Shown piece by piece: positions 8,459-15,190 of a stretch of 22,769 nt of DNA. The stretch lies in NCBI GenBank assembly GCA_905235165.1, contig CAJOKK010000022.1, positions 1-22,769 of the forward strand. Direction: 5' to 3'. Position 1 is the first letter of the stretch. Every line of letters starts with the position of its first letter. This DNA is from an uncultured Atopobiaceae bacterium (GTDB taxonomy: Bacteria > Actinomycetota > Coriobacteriia > Coriobacteriales > Atopobiaceae). A program made the position numbers and the translations under genes. A model generated the notes under the pieces. The model saw only the letters and a list, made by a program, of their open reading frames with translations. It did not search any database and was not told where the DNA came from.

Positions 8459-8505
8459 ACACCACAGGTTGCGGAATTCTCATTCCAAAACACAACATCT
8501 TGTGG
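8459..8505 (+). promoter_or_regulatory. Tandem NrdR boxes upstream of nrdD
   Basis: Two 16-base sites, ACACCACAGGTTGCGG (8459-8474) and ACACAACATCTTGTGG (8490-8505), start exactly 31 bases apart. The NrdR consensus is acaCwAtATaTwGtgt, and known paired boxes are spaced by about three helical turns. By eye the second box matches 13 of 16 positions and the first 10 of 16. CATAGT at 8506-8511 directly after box 2 is a candidate -10. NrdR is the ATP/dATP-sensing repressor of ribonucleotide reductase genes. Confidence 0.8.
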
Positions 8506-8561
8506 CATAGTGGTTGTCAGCACAAACGCAGCCGTTCCGCCTGTTCCCATACCAACGTCAG

Positions 8562-8589
8562 CGACGCGTCATCGGCGCGCCGTTTTTTT
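8562..8589 (+). terminator. Attenuator-like hairpin in the nrdD leader
   Basis: CGACGCG (8562-8568) pairs with CGCGCCG (8576-8582), with one A-C mismatch, across a seven-base loop, followed at once by seven T. It lies between the NrdR boxes and the nrdD start, where a terminator would act as a leader attenuator. The stem is short and no antiterminator is obvious. Confidence 0.35.
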
Positions 8590-8654
8590 GGGCAGCATCA
8601 CGGCGTGCAGCAATGCATAGGAAGTACCGCATTTCATTGAAGGGAAGCCTCCGC

Positions 8655-10877
8655 ATGAAGATTATCAAGCGCAACGGCTCGGAGGTCGCCTTCGACCTCA
8701 CCAAGATTGAGAACGCCATCAAGGCCGCCAACAGCGAGGTTCCCGAGGCGGAGCGTCTCAATCCACGCGAGATCGCGTTCGCTTCCCTCAATGTCGAGGA
8801 TCGCTGCAAGACCGCCGGCCACACCGTCACGGTTGAGGAGGTCCAGGACCTCGTCGAGGACCAGCTGATGGCGCTCGACCGCTTCAGCGTTGCTCGCAAG
8901 TACATCATCTACCGCTACCTGCAGAACCAGAAGCGTCAGAAGAACACCACCGACGACAAGATCTTGTCGCTCATCGAGAGCAACAACGAAGAGGTCAAGC
9001 AGGAGAACTCCAACAAGAACCCGACCGTCGTATCGGTGCAGCGTGACTACATGGCCGGCGAGGTCTCCAAGGACCTGGCCATGCGCGCCCTGCTCCCCGC
9101 TGAGGTCGTCGAGGCCCACAACGCCGGCATCATCCACTTCCACGATGCGGACTACTACGCTCAGCACATGCACAACTGCGACCTCATCAACCTTGAGGAC
9201 ATGCTGCAGAACGGCACCGTCATCTCCGGCACGCTCATCGAGCGCCCGCACAGCTTCTCGACGGCCTGCAACATCGCCACGCAGATCATCGCCCAGGTGG
9301 CCAGCTGCCAGTACGGCGGCCAGTCCATCAGCCTTACCCACCTCGCGCCCTTCGTTGACGTGAGCCGCAAGAAGATCCGCCGCTCCGTCTACTCCGAGAT
9401 GGAGACGATCGGCTTCAAGGCCACGCCCGAGCAGATTGACGCCATGGTTGAGAAGCGCCTGCGCGACGAGGTCTCCCGCGGTGTCCAGACCATCCAGTAC
9501 CAGGTCGTCACCCTCATGACCACCAACGGCCAGGCCCCCTTCATCACGGTCTTCATGTACCTCAACGAGGCGCGCAATGCCCAGGAGAAGGCCGACCTCG
9601 CCCTTATCATCGAGGAGATGCTGCGCCAGCGTCACCAGGGCGTCAAGAACGAGAAGGGCGTCTGGATCACCCCGGCCTTCCCCAAGCTCATCTACGTGCT
9701 TGAGCCCGACAACCTGACCGAGGGCACCCCTTACTTCTACCTCACCAAGCTGGCCGCCAAGTGCACCGCCAAGCGCATGGTGCCCGACTACATCTCCGAG
9801 AAGAAGATGAAGGAGTACAAGCTCTCCCTGGGCGAGGTTGAGGGCGAGGGCGACACCTACACCTGCATGGGCTGCCGCTCCTTCCTCACGCCCGACCGCT
9901 CGGGCAATGGCTTTAACAACGTTGCCAAGGCGCAGAACTACGAGCCGGGCAAGCCCAAGTACTACGGCCGCTTCAACCAGGGCGTCGTCTCCATCAACCT
10001 GCCGGACGTCGCGCTGTCTTCCGGCCGCGACATGGATCGCTTCTGGGAGATCTTCGAGGAGCGCCTGGAGCTCTGCCATCGTGCCCTGCGCTGCCGTCAC
10101 GACCGCCTGTGCGGCACGCTCTCTGATGCCGCCCCCATTCTCTGGCAGCACGGCGCCCTTGCCCGTCTCGAGAAGGGCGAGAAGATCGACCCGCTCCTCT
10201 ACGGCGGCTACTCCACCATCAGCCTCGGCTATGCGGGTCTCTATGAGTGCGTCAAGTACATGACGGGCCACTCTCACACCGACCCGCTTGCCACCGACTT
10301 TGCCCTTGCCGTCATGCAGAAGATGAACGACAAGTGCGCCGAGTGGAAGCTCGCCGAAGACATCGACTACTCCGTCTACGGCACGCCCATCGAGTCGGTC
10401 ACCTACAAGTTCGCCAAGAGCCTGCAGCGCCGCTTTGGCATCGTTGAGGGCGTCACCGACAAGGGCTACGTCACCAACAGCTATCACGTGCATGTCACCG
10501 AAGAGATCGACGCCTTCACCAAGCTGCGTTTTGAGAGCGAGTTCCAGCGCCTCTCCCCCGGCGGAGCCATCAGCTACGTCGAGGTGCCCAACATGCAGGA
10601 CAACATCGAGGCCGTCATCAAGGTCATGCAGTACATTTACGACAACATCATGTATGCCGAGCTCAACACCAAGAGCGACTACTGCCAGTGCTGCGGCTAC
10701 GACGGAGAGATCCAGGTGGTTGAGGACGACGGCAAGCTCGTTTGGGAGTGCCCGAGCTGCGGCAATCGCGACCAGTCGAAGATGAACGTTGCCCGTCGCA
10801 CCTGCGGCTACATCGGCACCCAGTACTGGAACCAGGGTCGCACGCAGGAGATCAAGGATCGCGTGCTGCACCTGTAA
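8655..10877 (+). CDS. nrdD: Anaerobic ribonucleoside-triphosphate reductase (class III) NrdD
   Basis: A 740-residue glycyl-radical enzyme that reduces NTPs to dNTPs without oxygen. Residues 1-95 (MKIIKRNGSEVAFDLTKIEN onward) form the ATP-cone allosteric domain that senses ATP/dATP. The catalytic barrel includes CMGCRSFL, with a likely active-site cysteine. Near the end, YCQCCG and CPSCGN make the four-cysteine zinc site, followed by RRTCGYIG, where G718 is the radical glycine, and the conserved WNQGRTQEIKDRVLHL tail. The start is ATG 8655, with GAAGGGA nine bases upstream; the frame is open back to 8514, but that extension does not resemble NrdD. NrdG, needed to generate the radical, is encoded downstream. 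Expression is probably repressed by NrdR. Confidence 0.97.
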   Translation: MKIIKRNGSEVAFDLTKIENAIKAANSEVPEAERLNPREIAFASLNVEDRCKTAGHTVTVEEVQDLVEDQLMALDRFSVARKYIIYRYLQNQKRQKNTTDDKILSLIESNNEEVKQENSNKNPTVVSVQRDYMAGEVSKDLAMRALLPAEVVEAHNAGIIHFHDADYYAQHMHNCDLINLEDMLQNGTVISGTLIERPHSFSTACNIATQIIAQVASCQYGGQSISLTHLAPFVDVSRKKIRRSVYSEMETIGFKATPEQIDAMVEKRLRDEVSRGVQTIQYQVVTLMTTNGQAPFITVFMYLNEARNAQEKADLALIIEEMLRQRHQGVKNEKGVWITPAFPKLIYVLEPDNLTEGTPYFYLTKLAAKCTAKRMVPDYISEKKMKEYKLSLGEVEGEGDTYTCMGCRSFLTPDRSGNGFNNVAKAQNYEPGKPKYYGRFNQGVVSINLPDVALSSGRDMDRFWEIFEERLELCHRALRCRHDRLCGTLSDAAPILWQHGALARLEKGEKIDPLLYGGYSTISLGYAGLYECVKYMTGHSHTDPLATDFALAVMQKMNDKCAEWKLAEDIDYSVYGTPIESVTYKFAKSLQRRFGIVEGVTDKGYVTNSYHVHVTEEIDAFTKLRFESEFQRLSPGGAISYVEVPNMQDNIEAVIKVMQYIYDNIMYAELNTKSDYCQCCGYDGEIQVVEDDGKLVWECPSCGNRDQSKMNVARRTCGYIGTQYWNQGRTQEIKDRVLHL

Positions 10878-10894
10878 GCTAGACCGATACTCTT

Positions 10895-10968
10895 GGCGGC
10901 GAATATCCTTCCCGACTCAGACAGCCCACATGATGGGGCGCGTCTCGTCTTGAAGGGTATTCGCCGCC
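10895..10968 (+). terminator. Long stem-loop between nrdD and nrdG
   Basis: GGCGGCGAATATCCTTC (10895-10911) pairs with GAAGGGTATTCGCCGCC (10952-10968), with a single T-G position, and encloses a 40-base, partly foldable loop. Only TTTC follows, so termination is probably partial. It could set a nrdD:nrdG ratio or be an mRNA-processing site. Confidence 0.5.
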
Positions 10969-11066
10969 TTTCATGTTGAGAAAAGGGCCTTGTGGCTAGG
11001 CTTACCCAAAGAGCCCGACCGAGAGACCCACCGATTTGGAGGACGCGCAGGGCGCGACTGGGACGT

Positions 11067-11615
11067 ATGAACTTCGCTGAGATTAAGTACTGCGACATCG
11101 CCAATGGCTCGGGAGTGCGCACGGTGCTCTTCGTCTCTGGCTGCCGCCACCATTGCCCCTTCTGCTTCAACGAGAGCGCCTGGAGCTTTGAGGCGGGCGA
11201 GCCCTTCACCCGCGAGGTGGAAGACAAGATTATCGAGAGCCTGCGCCCCGCCTACGTAAACGGCATCACCCTCTTGGGCGGCGAGCCCTTCGAGCCCGAA
11301 AACCAAGCCCGTCTCGTTCAGCTGCTCGAGCGCCTTCGAGCTGAGCTTCCCGAGAAGGACGTCTGGATCTACTCAGGCTTTACCTGGGAGCAGATTACCC
11401 AAGGCCCAAGCCGTGCCCACACCGAGGAGGCCCAAAAGCTCCTCTCGCTGGCCGATGTCCTCGTGGATGGCCCCTTTGTCCAAGACCTCAAGAGCATCAC
11501 CCTGCGTTTCCGAGGCTCTTCGAACCAGCGCATCATCGACGTCAAGCGCTCGCTCGACGCCAATGAGGTCGTCTTGTGGGAAGACGACCCCCTCTATACC
11601 ACGCACGGTCTGTAG
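11067..11615 (+). CDS. nrdG: Anaerobic NrdD-activating radical-SAM enzyme NrdG
   Basis: A 182-residue radical S-adenosylmethionine protein that installs the glycyl radical on NrdD. The [4Fe-4S] motif C26-RHH-C30-PF-C33 follows SG and is preceded by the family's NFAEIKYCDIANGSGVRTVLFVSG start. LLGGEPFEPEN is the SAM-binding GGE segment, and VLVDGPFVQDLKS with RGSSNQRIIDV are NrdG hallmarks. ATG 11067 gives the normal length; the frame extends upstream to 10992 with Arg-rich sequence unlike the family. The ribosome site is weak (GGGA). It lies 189 bases after nrdD behind the long stem-loop and probably shares its transcript by readthrough, as I see no strong separate promoter. Confidence 0.96.
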   Translation: MNFAEIKYCDIANGSGVRTVLFVSGCRHHCPFCFNESAWSFEAGEPFTREVEDKIIESLRPAYVNGITLLGGEPFEPENQARLVQLLERLRAELPEKDVWIYSGFTWEQITQGPSRAHTEEAQKLLSLADVLVDGPFVQDLKSITLRFRGSSNQRIIDVKRSLDANEVVLWEDDPLYTTHGL

Positions 11616-11644
11616 ACATGCATATGAGGGCTGAGCGCCCCTAG

Positions 11645-11677
11645 TTGCCAGGGTTGGCCAAAGGGCCCTTACGGCAA
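11645..11677. terminator. Possible bidirectional hairpin between convergent nrdG and the zinc-ribbon gene
   Basis: TTGCC-AGGG pairs with CCCT-TAC-GGCAA (a three-base bulge) around a loop that contains TTGGCCAA. No T-run is adjacent on either strand. The position between two converging stop codons is the main argument for it. Confidence 0.3.
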
Positions 11678-11684
11678 GGCGCGG

Positions 11685-12101
11685 CTACACCCTATACTTG
11701 GAGCACTCGCCGCACTTCGGGCAGGTAGCGCTCACACGCCCCTTGCCCTTGGGCAGAGAGAACTCCGTGTGGCAGTGGGGGCAGCGTACGTAAGCCCTCG
11801 TCTTGCGATGGGAAAACTTGATGTGATGGCGCTGCAGCGTCCTGCTCGGAAAGGTGACGATCTGGAGAAACGCGCGGTTCTCTTTCCTGCGGGCCTCGAT
11901 ATTGCGGGATAGCAGGCGCAACACGGCCACGACCAGAAGGAGCAAGGCCACGACGGTCATCCAGGCGCCCACCCAGTTTGCGGCGATGGAAAGGATCAGC
12001 GAGGTGATAACGAGCACGGTGCCCAAGCGGTCTGAGCCATAGCGCCCCTGCATGAAGCCAGCATCTCGCTTCTTCTTCGGGTCCTCCGAGAACCTGCTCA
12101 T
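11685..12101 (-). CDS. Small membrane protein with C-terminal zinc ribbon, function unknown
   Basis: I do not recognise a named family. The 138-residue protein has a polar N-terminus (MSRFSEDPKKKRDAGFMQG), two adjacent hydrophobic segments (LGTVLVITSLILSIAANWVG and MTVVALLLLVVAVLRLL) that should form a membrane hairpin, then a basic stretch. It ends in a zinc ribbon, CPHC...CPKC, with 17 residues between the pairs. The basic tail and ribbon would face the cytoplasm. Zinc-ribbon membrane proteins like this are common in Actinobacteria without assigned roles. I start at ATG 12101, which has GGAGAG nine bases upstream; in-frame ATGs at 12110 and 12122 lack proper spacing. Confidence 0.7.
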   Translation of the reverse strand: MSRFSEDPKKKRDAGFMQGRYGSDRLGTVLVITSLILSIAANWVGAWMTVVALLLLVVAVLRLLSRNIEARRKENRAFLQIVTFPSRTLQRHHIKFSHRKTRAYVRCPHCHTEFSLPKGKGRVSATCPKCGECSKYRV

Positions 12102-12329
12102 GACGTTCATCTCTCCAAACATATTTTTAAGCCGAGCCAAACGGTTCAAGAAGGAAAACGCCCCATCTGATGCCTCTCGGCAAAGACCGTTCAGCTGGCT
12201 AATCTTTCAGCGTCCATAAAGCCTTCCTTGTATACTAGGCTATTTGAACGTCAAATACCTTCACAAAGCTATGGAACTCGCCCGCTTTGGCAATGCTTCT
12301 CCCTGCTTTGCCACGAGCTGGAGGCGTGC
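12102..12329. other. Upstream region of the zinc-ribbon gene
   Basis: An AT-richer stretch upstream of the minus-strand gene. TTGACG (12248-12253 on the minus strand) and TATACA-like hexamers around 12230 occur, but their spacing (about 14) is poor, so I do not call a promoter. TATACT at 12231-12236 on the plus strand has no matching -35. Confidence 0.3.
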
Positions 12330-12634
12330 CTGAGTGAGTCAGTTACCTGAGTCCTTTTTGACTCATTTCACTTTTGATGCCGGGCGGAGACGGCGGAGGG
12401 GTGGGAGGCCTCGCGTGAACTCTGCGACAAGGACGCTCGTCGCTTAAGGCGCGGCAGCTGCGGGACTCGCTCGCTTCGCTCGCTCGGACAAGTCCTCGCT
12501 CCCGCCGCGCCTGCGCTCCTCACTGCCGCAGAACGTTCACGCGAGCCCTCCCGCCCCTCCGCCGTCTCCGCCCGGCATCAAAAGCGAGACGAGTCAAAAG
12601 GTCACCGGGTAGCTGACTCGCTGACTTACTCGAG
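12330..12634. repeat. 305-bp long palindromic element (largest copy)
   Basis: A giant imperfect inverted repeat. The left end is CTGAGTGAGTCAGTTACC and the right end is its diverged complement (CTGACTTACTCGAG with an extra GACTCG). The inner arms 12371-12401 and 12554-12584 are a perfect 31-base inverted repeat. A second well-matched zone follows (CTCGCGTGAAC / GTTCACGCGAG). The apex carries CTCGCTCGCTTCGCTCGCTC, itself a hairpin. No open reading frame in it looks real. The left-arm sequence recurs at 22531-22684 and the outer ends recur at 14181 and 15065. Confidence 0.85.
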
Positions 12635-12650
12635 AAAGAGCGGGTATAGT
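12621..12650 (+). promoter_or_regulatory. Candidate promoter of the alpha-amylase gene
   Basis: CTGACT (12621-12626) and TATAGT (12645-12650) are separated by 18 bases, each one or two bases from the sigma-A consensus. They would start RNA about 40 bases before the GTG. The -35 hexamer lies inside the right end of the palindrome. Confidence 0.5.
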
Positions 12651-12697
12651 AAGAGGACACGCGCAAGAGATTGCATCTCGAACGTAAGGAGTTTTGC

Positions 12698-14170
12698 GTG
12701 AACGGAATGATGCTTCAGGGTTTCAGCTGGTATCTGCCGAACGACGGCCAGCATTGGCGTCGCATGGCAAAGATTGCACCCCTTATCGCCGAACTTGGCT
12801 TTACCGCAGTTTGGCTTCCGCCCGCATACAAGGGGCAGGCCGGCAGCAACGACGTGGGTTACGGCGTCTACGACCTCTGGGACCTTGGCGAATTTGACCA
12901 GAAGGGGACCGTCCGCACGAAGTACGGAACCCGCAAGGAATACGTTGACTGCATCAAGGCGCTTCAGAAGGTCGGAATCCAGGTACTCGGCGACATCGTA
13001 CTCAACCACAAGATGGGCGGAGACGAAACCGAGACCGTCTCTGCTGTTGAGGTAGACCCCAACAACCGTAACCTGTCCTATGGCGACCCCTACGACATCA
13101 CCGTGTGGTCACGCTTCACCTTCCCTGGTCGAGCTGGAAAACTGGACAAGTTCACCTGGGATGCCGAGTGCTTCTCGGGCTGCGACTGGGATCAGGGCCA
13201 ACAGCGCTCGGCAGTCTGGCGCTTTGCCGACAAGCAGTGGGCCGAGGATGTTGACCTATCCGAGAACGGCGACTACGACTATCTCATGGGAATGGACGTC
13301 GAACTCAGCAATCCCCGCGTTTACAAGCAGCTGGTCAAGTGGGGCTCTTGGTACCTCAAGACAACCGGGATCAACGGCCTGCGCCTCGACGCCCTCAAGC
13401 ACATGAGCCGCGACTTCTACCTGCGCTGGCTCAACGACATCAGGGCAACTGTCGACCACGAGGTCTTTGCGGTAGGCGAATACTGGGCGCGCGACGTGGA
13501 TTCGCTCGTCGCCTACCTCGGCGATGAGCACGCCCTTTCGCTCTTTGACGTGCCCCTGCACTTCAACTTCTTCAGGGCCAGCCAAGACGGCGACAACATC
13601 GACTTCCGCGAGCTCTTCACGGGCACGCTGACCGCAACGGACCCCCTTCGCTCGGTCACCTTTGTTGAGAACCATGACACCCAACCGAGCCAGGCCCTTG
13701 CGTCTACCGTCTCATCTTGGTTCAAGCCAACTGCCTACGCCTGTATCCTCTTGCGCGAGGCGGGCTACCCCTGCATCTTCTTCGCTGACCTCTATGGACT
13801 TCCCAACGACGGGATTCCTGCCGTGGCGGAGCTTCCTTTGCTGATGGAGATACGCATGACCTGCGCCTTCGGCGTGCAGAACGACTATCTCGACGCGCCC
13901 GAGTGCATCGGTTGGACGCGCGAGGGCAACGAGGAAGGCTCTGGCTGCGCCGTGGTGCTCTCGCGCCAAGGCGGCAGCGAGAAGCACATGTACGTTGGTA
14001 AGCATCACGCTGGCGAGCATTGGATCTGCGTACTGGGAGAAGAGCGCTCGGTTGACATCGACGACGAGGGTTGGGCCACCTTCCCCGCGTGCAAGACCAT
14101 GACGACGGTCTACCTCCCCGAGGAGAGCGCAAGGGACCTCACGAACATCCCCATCCTCATCCACGACTAG
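12698..14170 (+). CDS. Cytoplasmic alpha-amylase, glycoside hydrolase family 13
   Basis: A 490-residue alpha-amylase that hydrolyses internal alpha-1,4 links of starch, glycogen or maltodextrins. All four GH13 regions are present: DIVLNHK; GLRLD231ALKH (nucleophile); AVGE261YW (acid/base); FVENHD327TQ (third acid). Numbering and length are nearly those of Bacillus licheniformis amylase and E. coli AmyA (subfamily GH13_5-like). No signal peptide is present, so it acts inside the cell, as AmyA does. I chose GTG 12698 because AAGGAG is six bases upstream; the TTG at 12671 has no ribosome site. No sugar transporter or regulator adjoins it. It is flanked on both sides by members of the long palindrome family. 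Confidence 0.94.
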   Translation: MNGMMLQGFSWYLPNDGQHWRRMAKIAPLIAELGFTAVWLPPAYKGQAGSNDVGYGVYDLWDLGEFDQKGTVRTKYGTRKEYVDCIKALQKVGIQVLGDIVLNHKMGGDETETVSAVEVDPNNRNLSYGDPYDITVWSRFTFPGRAGKLDKFTWDAECFSGCDWDQGQQRSAVWRFADKQWAEDVDLSENGDYDYLMGMDVELSNPRVYKQLVKWGSWYLKTTGINGLRLDALKHMSRDFYLRWLNDIRATVDHEVFAVGEYWARDVDSLVAYLGDEHALSLFDVPLHFNFFRASQDGDNIDFRELFTGTLTATDPLRSVTFVENHDTQPSQALASTVSSWFKPTAYACILLREAGYPCIFFADLYGLPNDGIPAVAELPLLMEIRMTCAFGVQNDYLDAPECIGWTREGNEEGSGCAVVLSRQGGSEKHMYVGKHHAGEHWICVLGEERSVDIDDEGWATFPACKTMTTVYLPEESARDLTNIPILIHD

Positions 14171-14180
14171 GAGGGGTAAG

Positions 14181-14285
14181 CCAGTGAGTCAGTTACCGTA
14201 GTCCTTTTTGACTCATTTCACTTTTGATGTGAGGCGGACACCTCACATCAAAAGTGAAATAGGACTACGGTAACTGACTCACTGG
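14181..14285. repeat. Long palindromic element, 105-bp copy
   Basis: The arms begin CCAGTGAGTCAGTTACCG and end with the exact complement CGGTAACTGACTCACTGG; the apex is GTGAGG-CGGACA-CCTCAC. The right arm lacks the nine bases of the internal GAGTCAAAA block that the left arm has (as TTTTGACTC). It lies 10 bases after the amylase stop and 10 bases after the converging metallophosphoesterase stop, so it may serve as a shared bidirectional 3' end. Confidence 0.9.
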
Positions 14286-14295
14286 GCCCCGCGTC

Positions 14296-15033
14296 TCAAA
14301 AGACCTTGCGGGCCGCACGATAGAGCAGGTGTCCCAGGCCGTTTGCGACAGTACGGTCTCCGTGATAGTGACCAAACCACCAGCCCGAGAGAGTGGCGTC
14401 GCACGCCTTCAGGACCTCGTCCATCCAGATTTCCATGGTGTCATCGATGGGCGGCGCAGATTCCGGCGGAAAGAGCAGGTCCGAGAGATCGCCGATCCAG
14501 CCCTTCGGACAGGTATGGCTGAAGACGTGTTCGACGGGATTCGTCGAGGCAAGCTCGAGCAGCCGAGCCATCTCATGCTCGCTCAGCTGCTCTTCCGGCT
14601 CCCATACCTCATGCGTCTTGCGGCGCCACGCTCCGTCGATGCTCCACGCCCCGGGGACGAAGAGGCAGCAGTGCCCATCGATGGTGACAAGGTCACCCGC
14701 ATCGTTCACATAGAGCGTATTGGGGTAACGCGAGTCACGCATGAAGGTGGACCCTGACCATTCGACCAATTCCGAGCGAACTTGCGAGAGTTTATCGAGC
14801 TTCATATCACGCCAGTAGCGAACGTCGTGGTTGCCGCGCATCACCAGCACAAGGCAGGGCAGGGAGGCGAGGTAGCGGCGCAGTTGCCCGTTGAAGTGGT
14901 CTCCATAGGCGATCCCGACGTCACCAACCATGACCAGGACGTCAGACGAGGTCAGCGAGGGACATAGGGGATTGATGGCATTCTTGGCAGTGTAGAAGCT
15001 ACCATGGACGTCGCCGACTGCATAAAGAGACAT
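14296..15033 (-). CDS. Calcineurin-like metallophosphoesterase
   Basis: A 245-residue binuclear-metal phosphoesterase. The motifs are in order: GD8VH10GS, VGD38VGIAYG, RGNHD (67-70), VFSHTCP and WWFGHYHGD. The layout is that of small Ser/Thr-phosphatase-like or Ap4A-hydrolase-like enzymes, but the substrate cannot be told. It has no signal peptide. The ATG at 15033 is preceded by GCGAGG. It is a single gene, bracketed by two palindromes: 14181-14285 beyond its stop and 15065-15185 just upstream of its start. Confidence 0.92.
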   Translation of the reverse strand: MSLYAVGDVHGSFYTAKNAINPLCPSLTSSDVLVMVGDVGIAYGDHFNGQLRRYLASLPCLVLVMRGNHDVRYWRDMKLDKLSQVRSELVEWSGSTFMRDSRYPNTLYVNDAGDLVTIDGHCCLFVPGAWSIDGAWRRKTHEVWEPEEQLSEHEMARLLELASTNPVEHVFSHTCPKGWIGDLSDLLFPPESAPPIDDTMEIWMDEVLKACDATLSGWWFGHYHGDRTVANGLGHLLYRAARKVF

Positions 15034-15064
15034 GCACGCCTCGCTTTCGGTGGGAACCCTATCG

Positions 15065-15185
15065 TTGGGGGCGAATGAGTCAGTTACCGTAGTCCTTTTT
15101 GACTCATTTCACTTTTGATGTGAGGCGGACACCTCACATCAAAAGTGAAATGAGTCAAAAAGGACTACGGTAACATTCGCCCCAA
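15065..15185. repeat. Long palindromic element, 121-bp copy
   Basis: Same left arm and same apex (GTGAGG-CGGACA-CCTCAC) as the 14181 copy. Here the right arm keeps GAGTCAAAA but lacks the outer TGACTC. Pairing extends into the flanks (TTGGGGGCGAAT against ATTCGCCCCAA). It lies immediately after the aldo/keto reductase stop, with its far arm about 30 bases upstream of the metallophosphoesterase start. Confidence 0.9.
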
Positions 15186-15190
15186 GCGCC

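Noticed and set aside
8514..8654. N-terminal extension of NrdD
   Set aside because: The open frame runs upstream, but the added 47 residues are unlike NrdD, overlap the leader hairpin, and the ATG at 8655 has a proper ribosome site and a family-typical start.
8634..10871. 745-residue open frame antisense to nrdD, and similar long antisense frames at 5155-6516, 3790-4989 and 2278-3414
   Set aside because: They are exact shadows of well-identified genes in GC-rich sequence, have Val/Leu/Gly-rich low-complexity translations, lack ribosome sites and match no family I know.
12330..12634. Insertion sequence
   Set aside because: No transposase frame lies within or beside it, and no direct target duplication is visible; at most a non-autonomous element.
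14181..14285. Ordinary Rho-independent terminator
   Set aside because: The hairpin is far longer than needed and no T-run follows on either strand, although a 3'-end role is possible.
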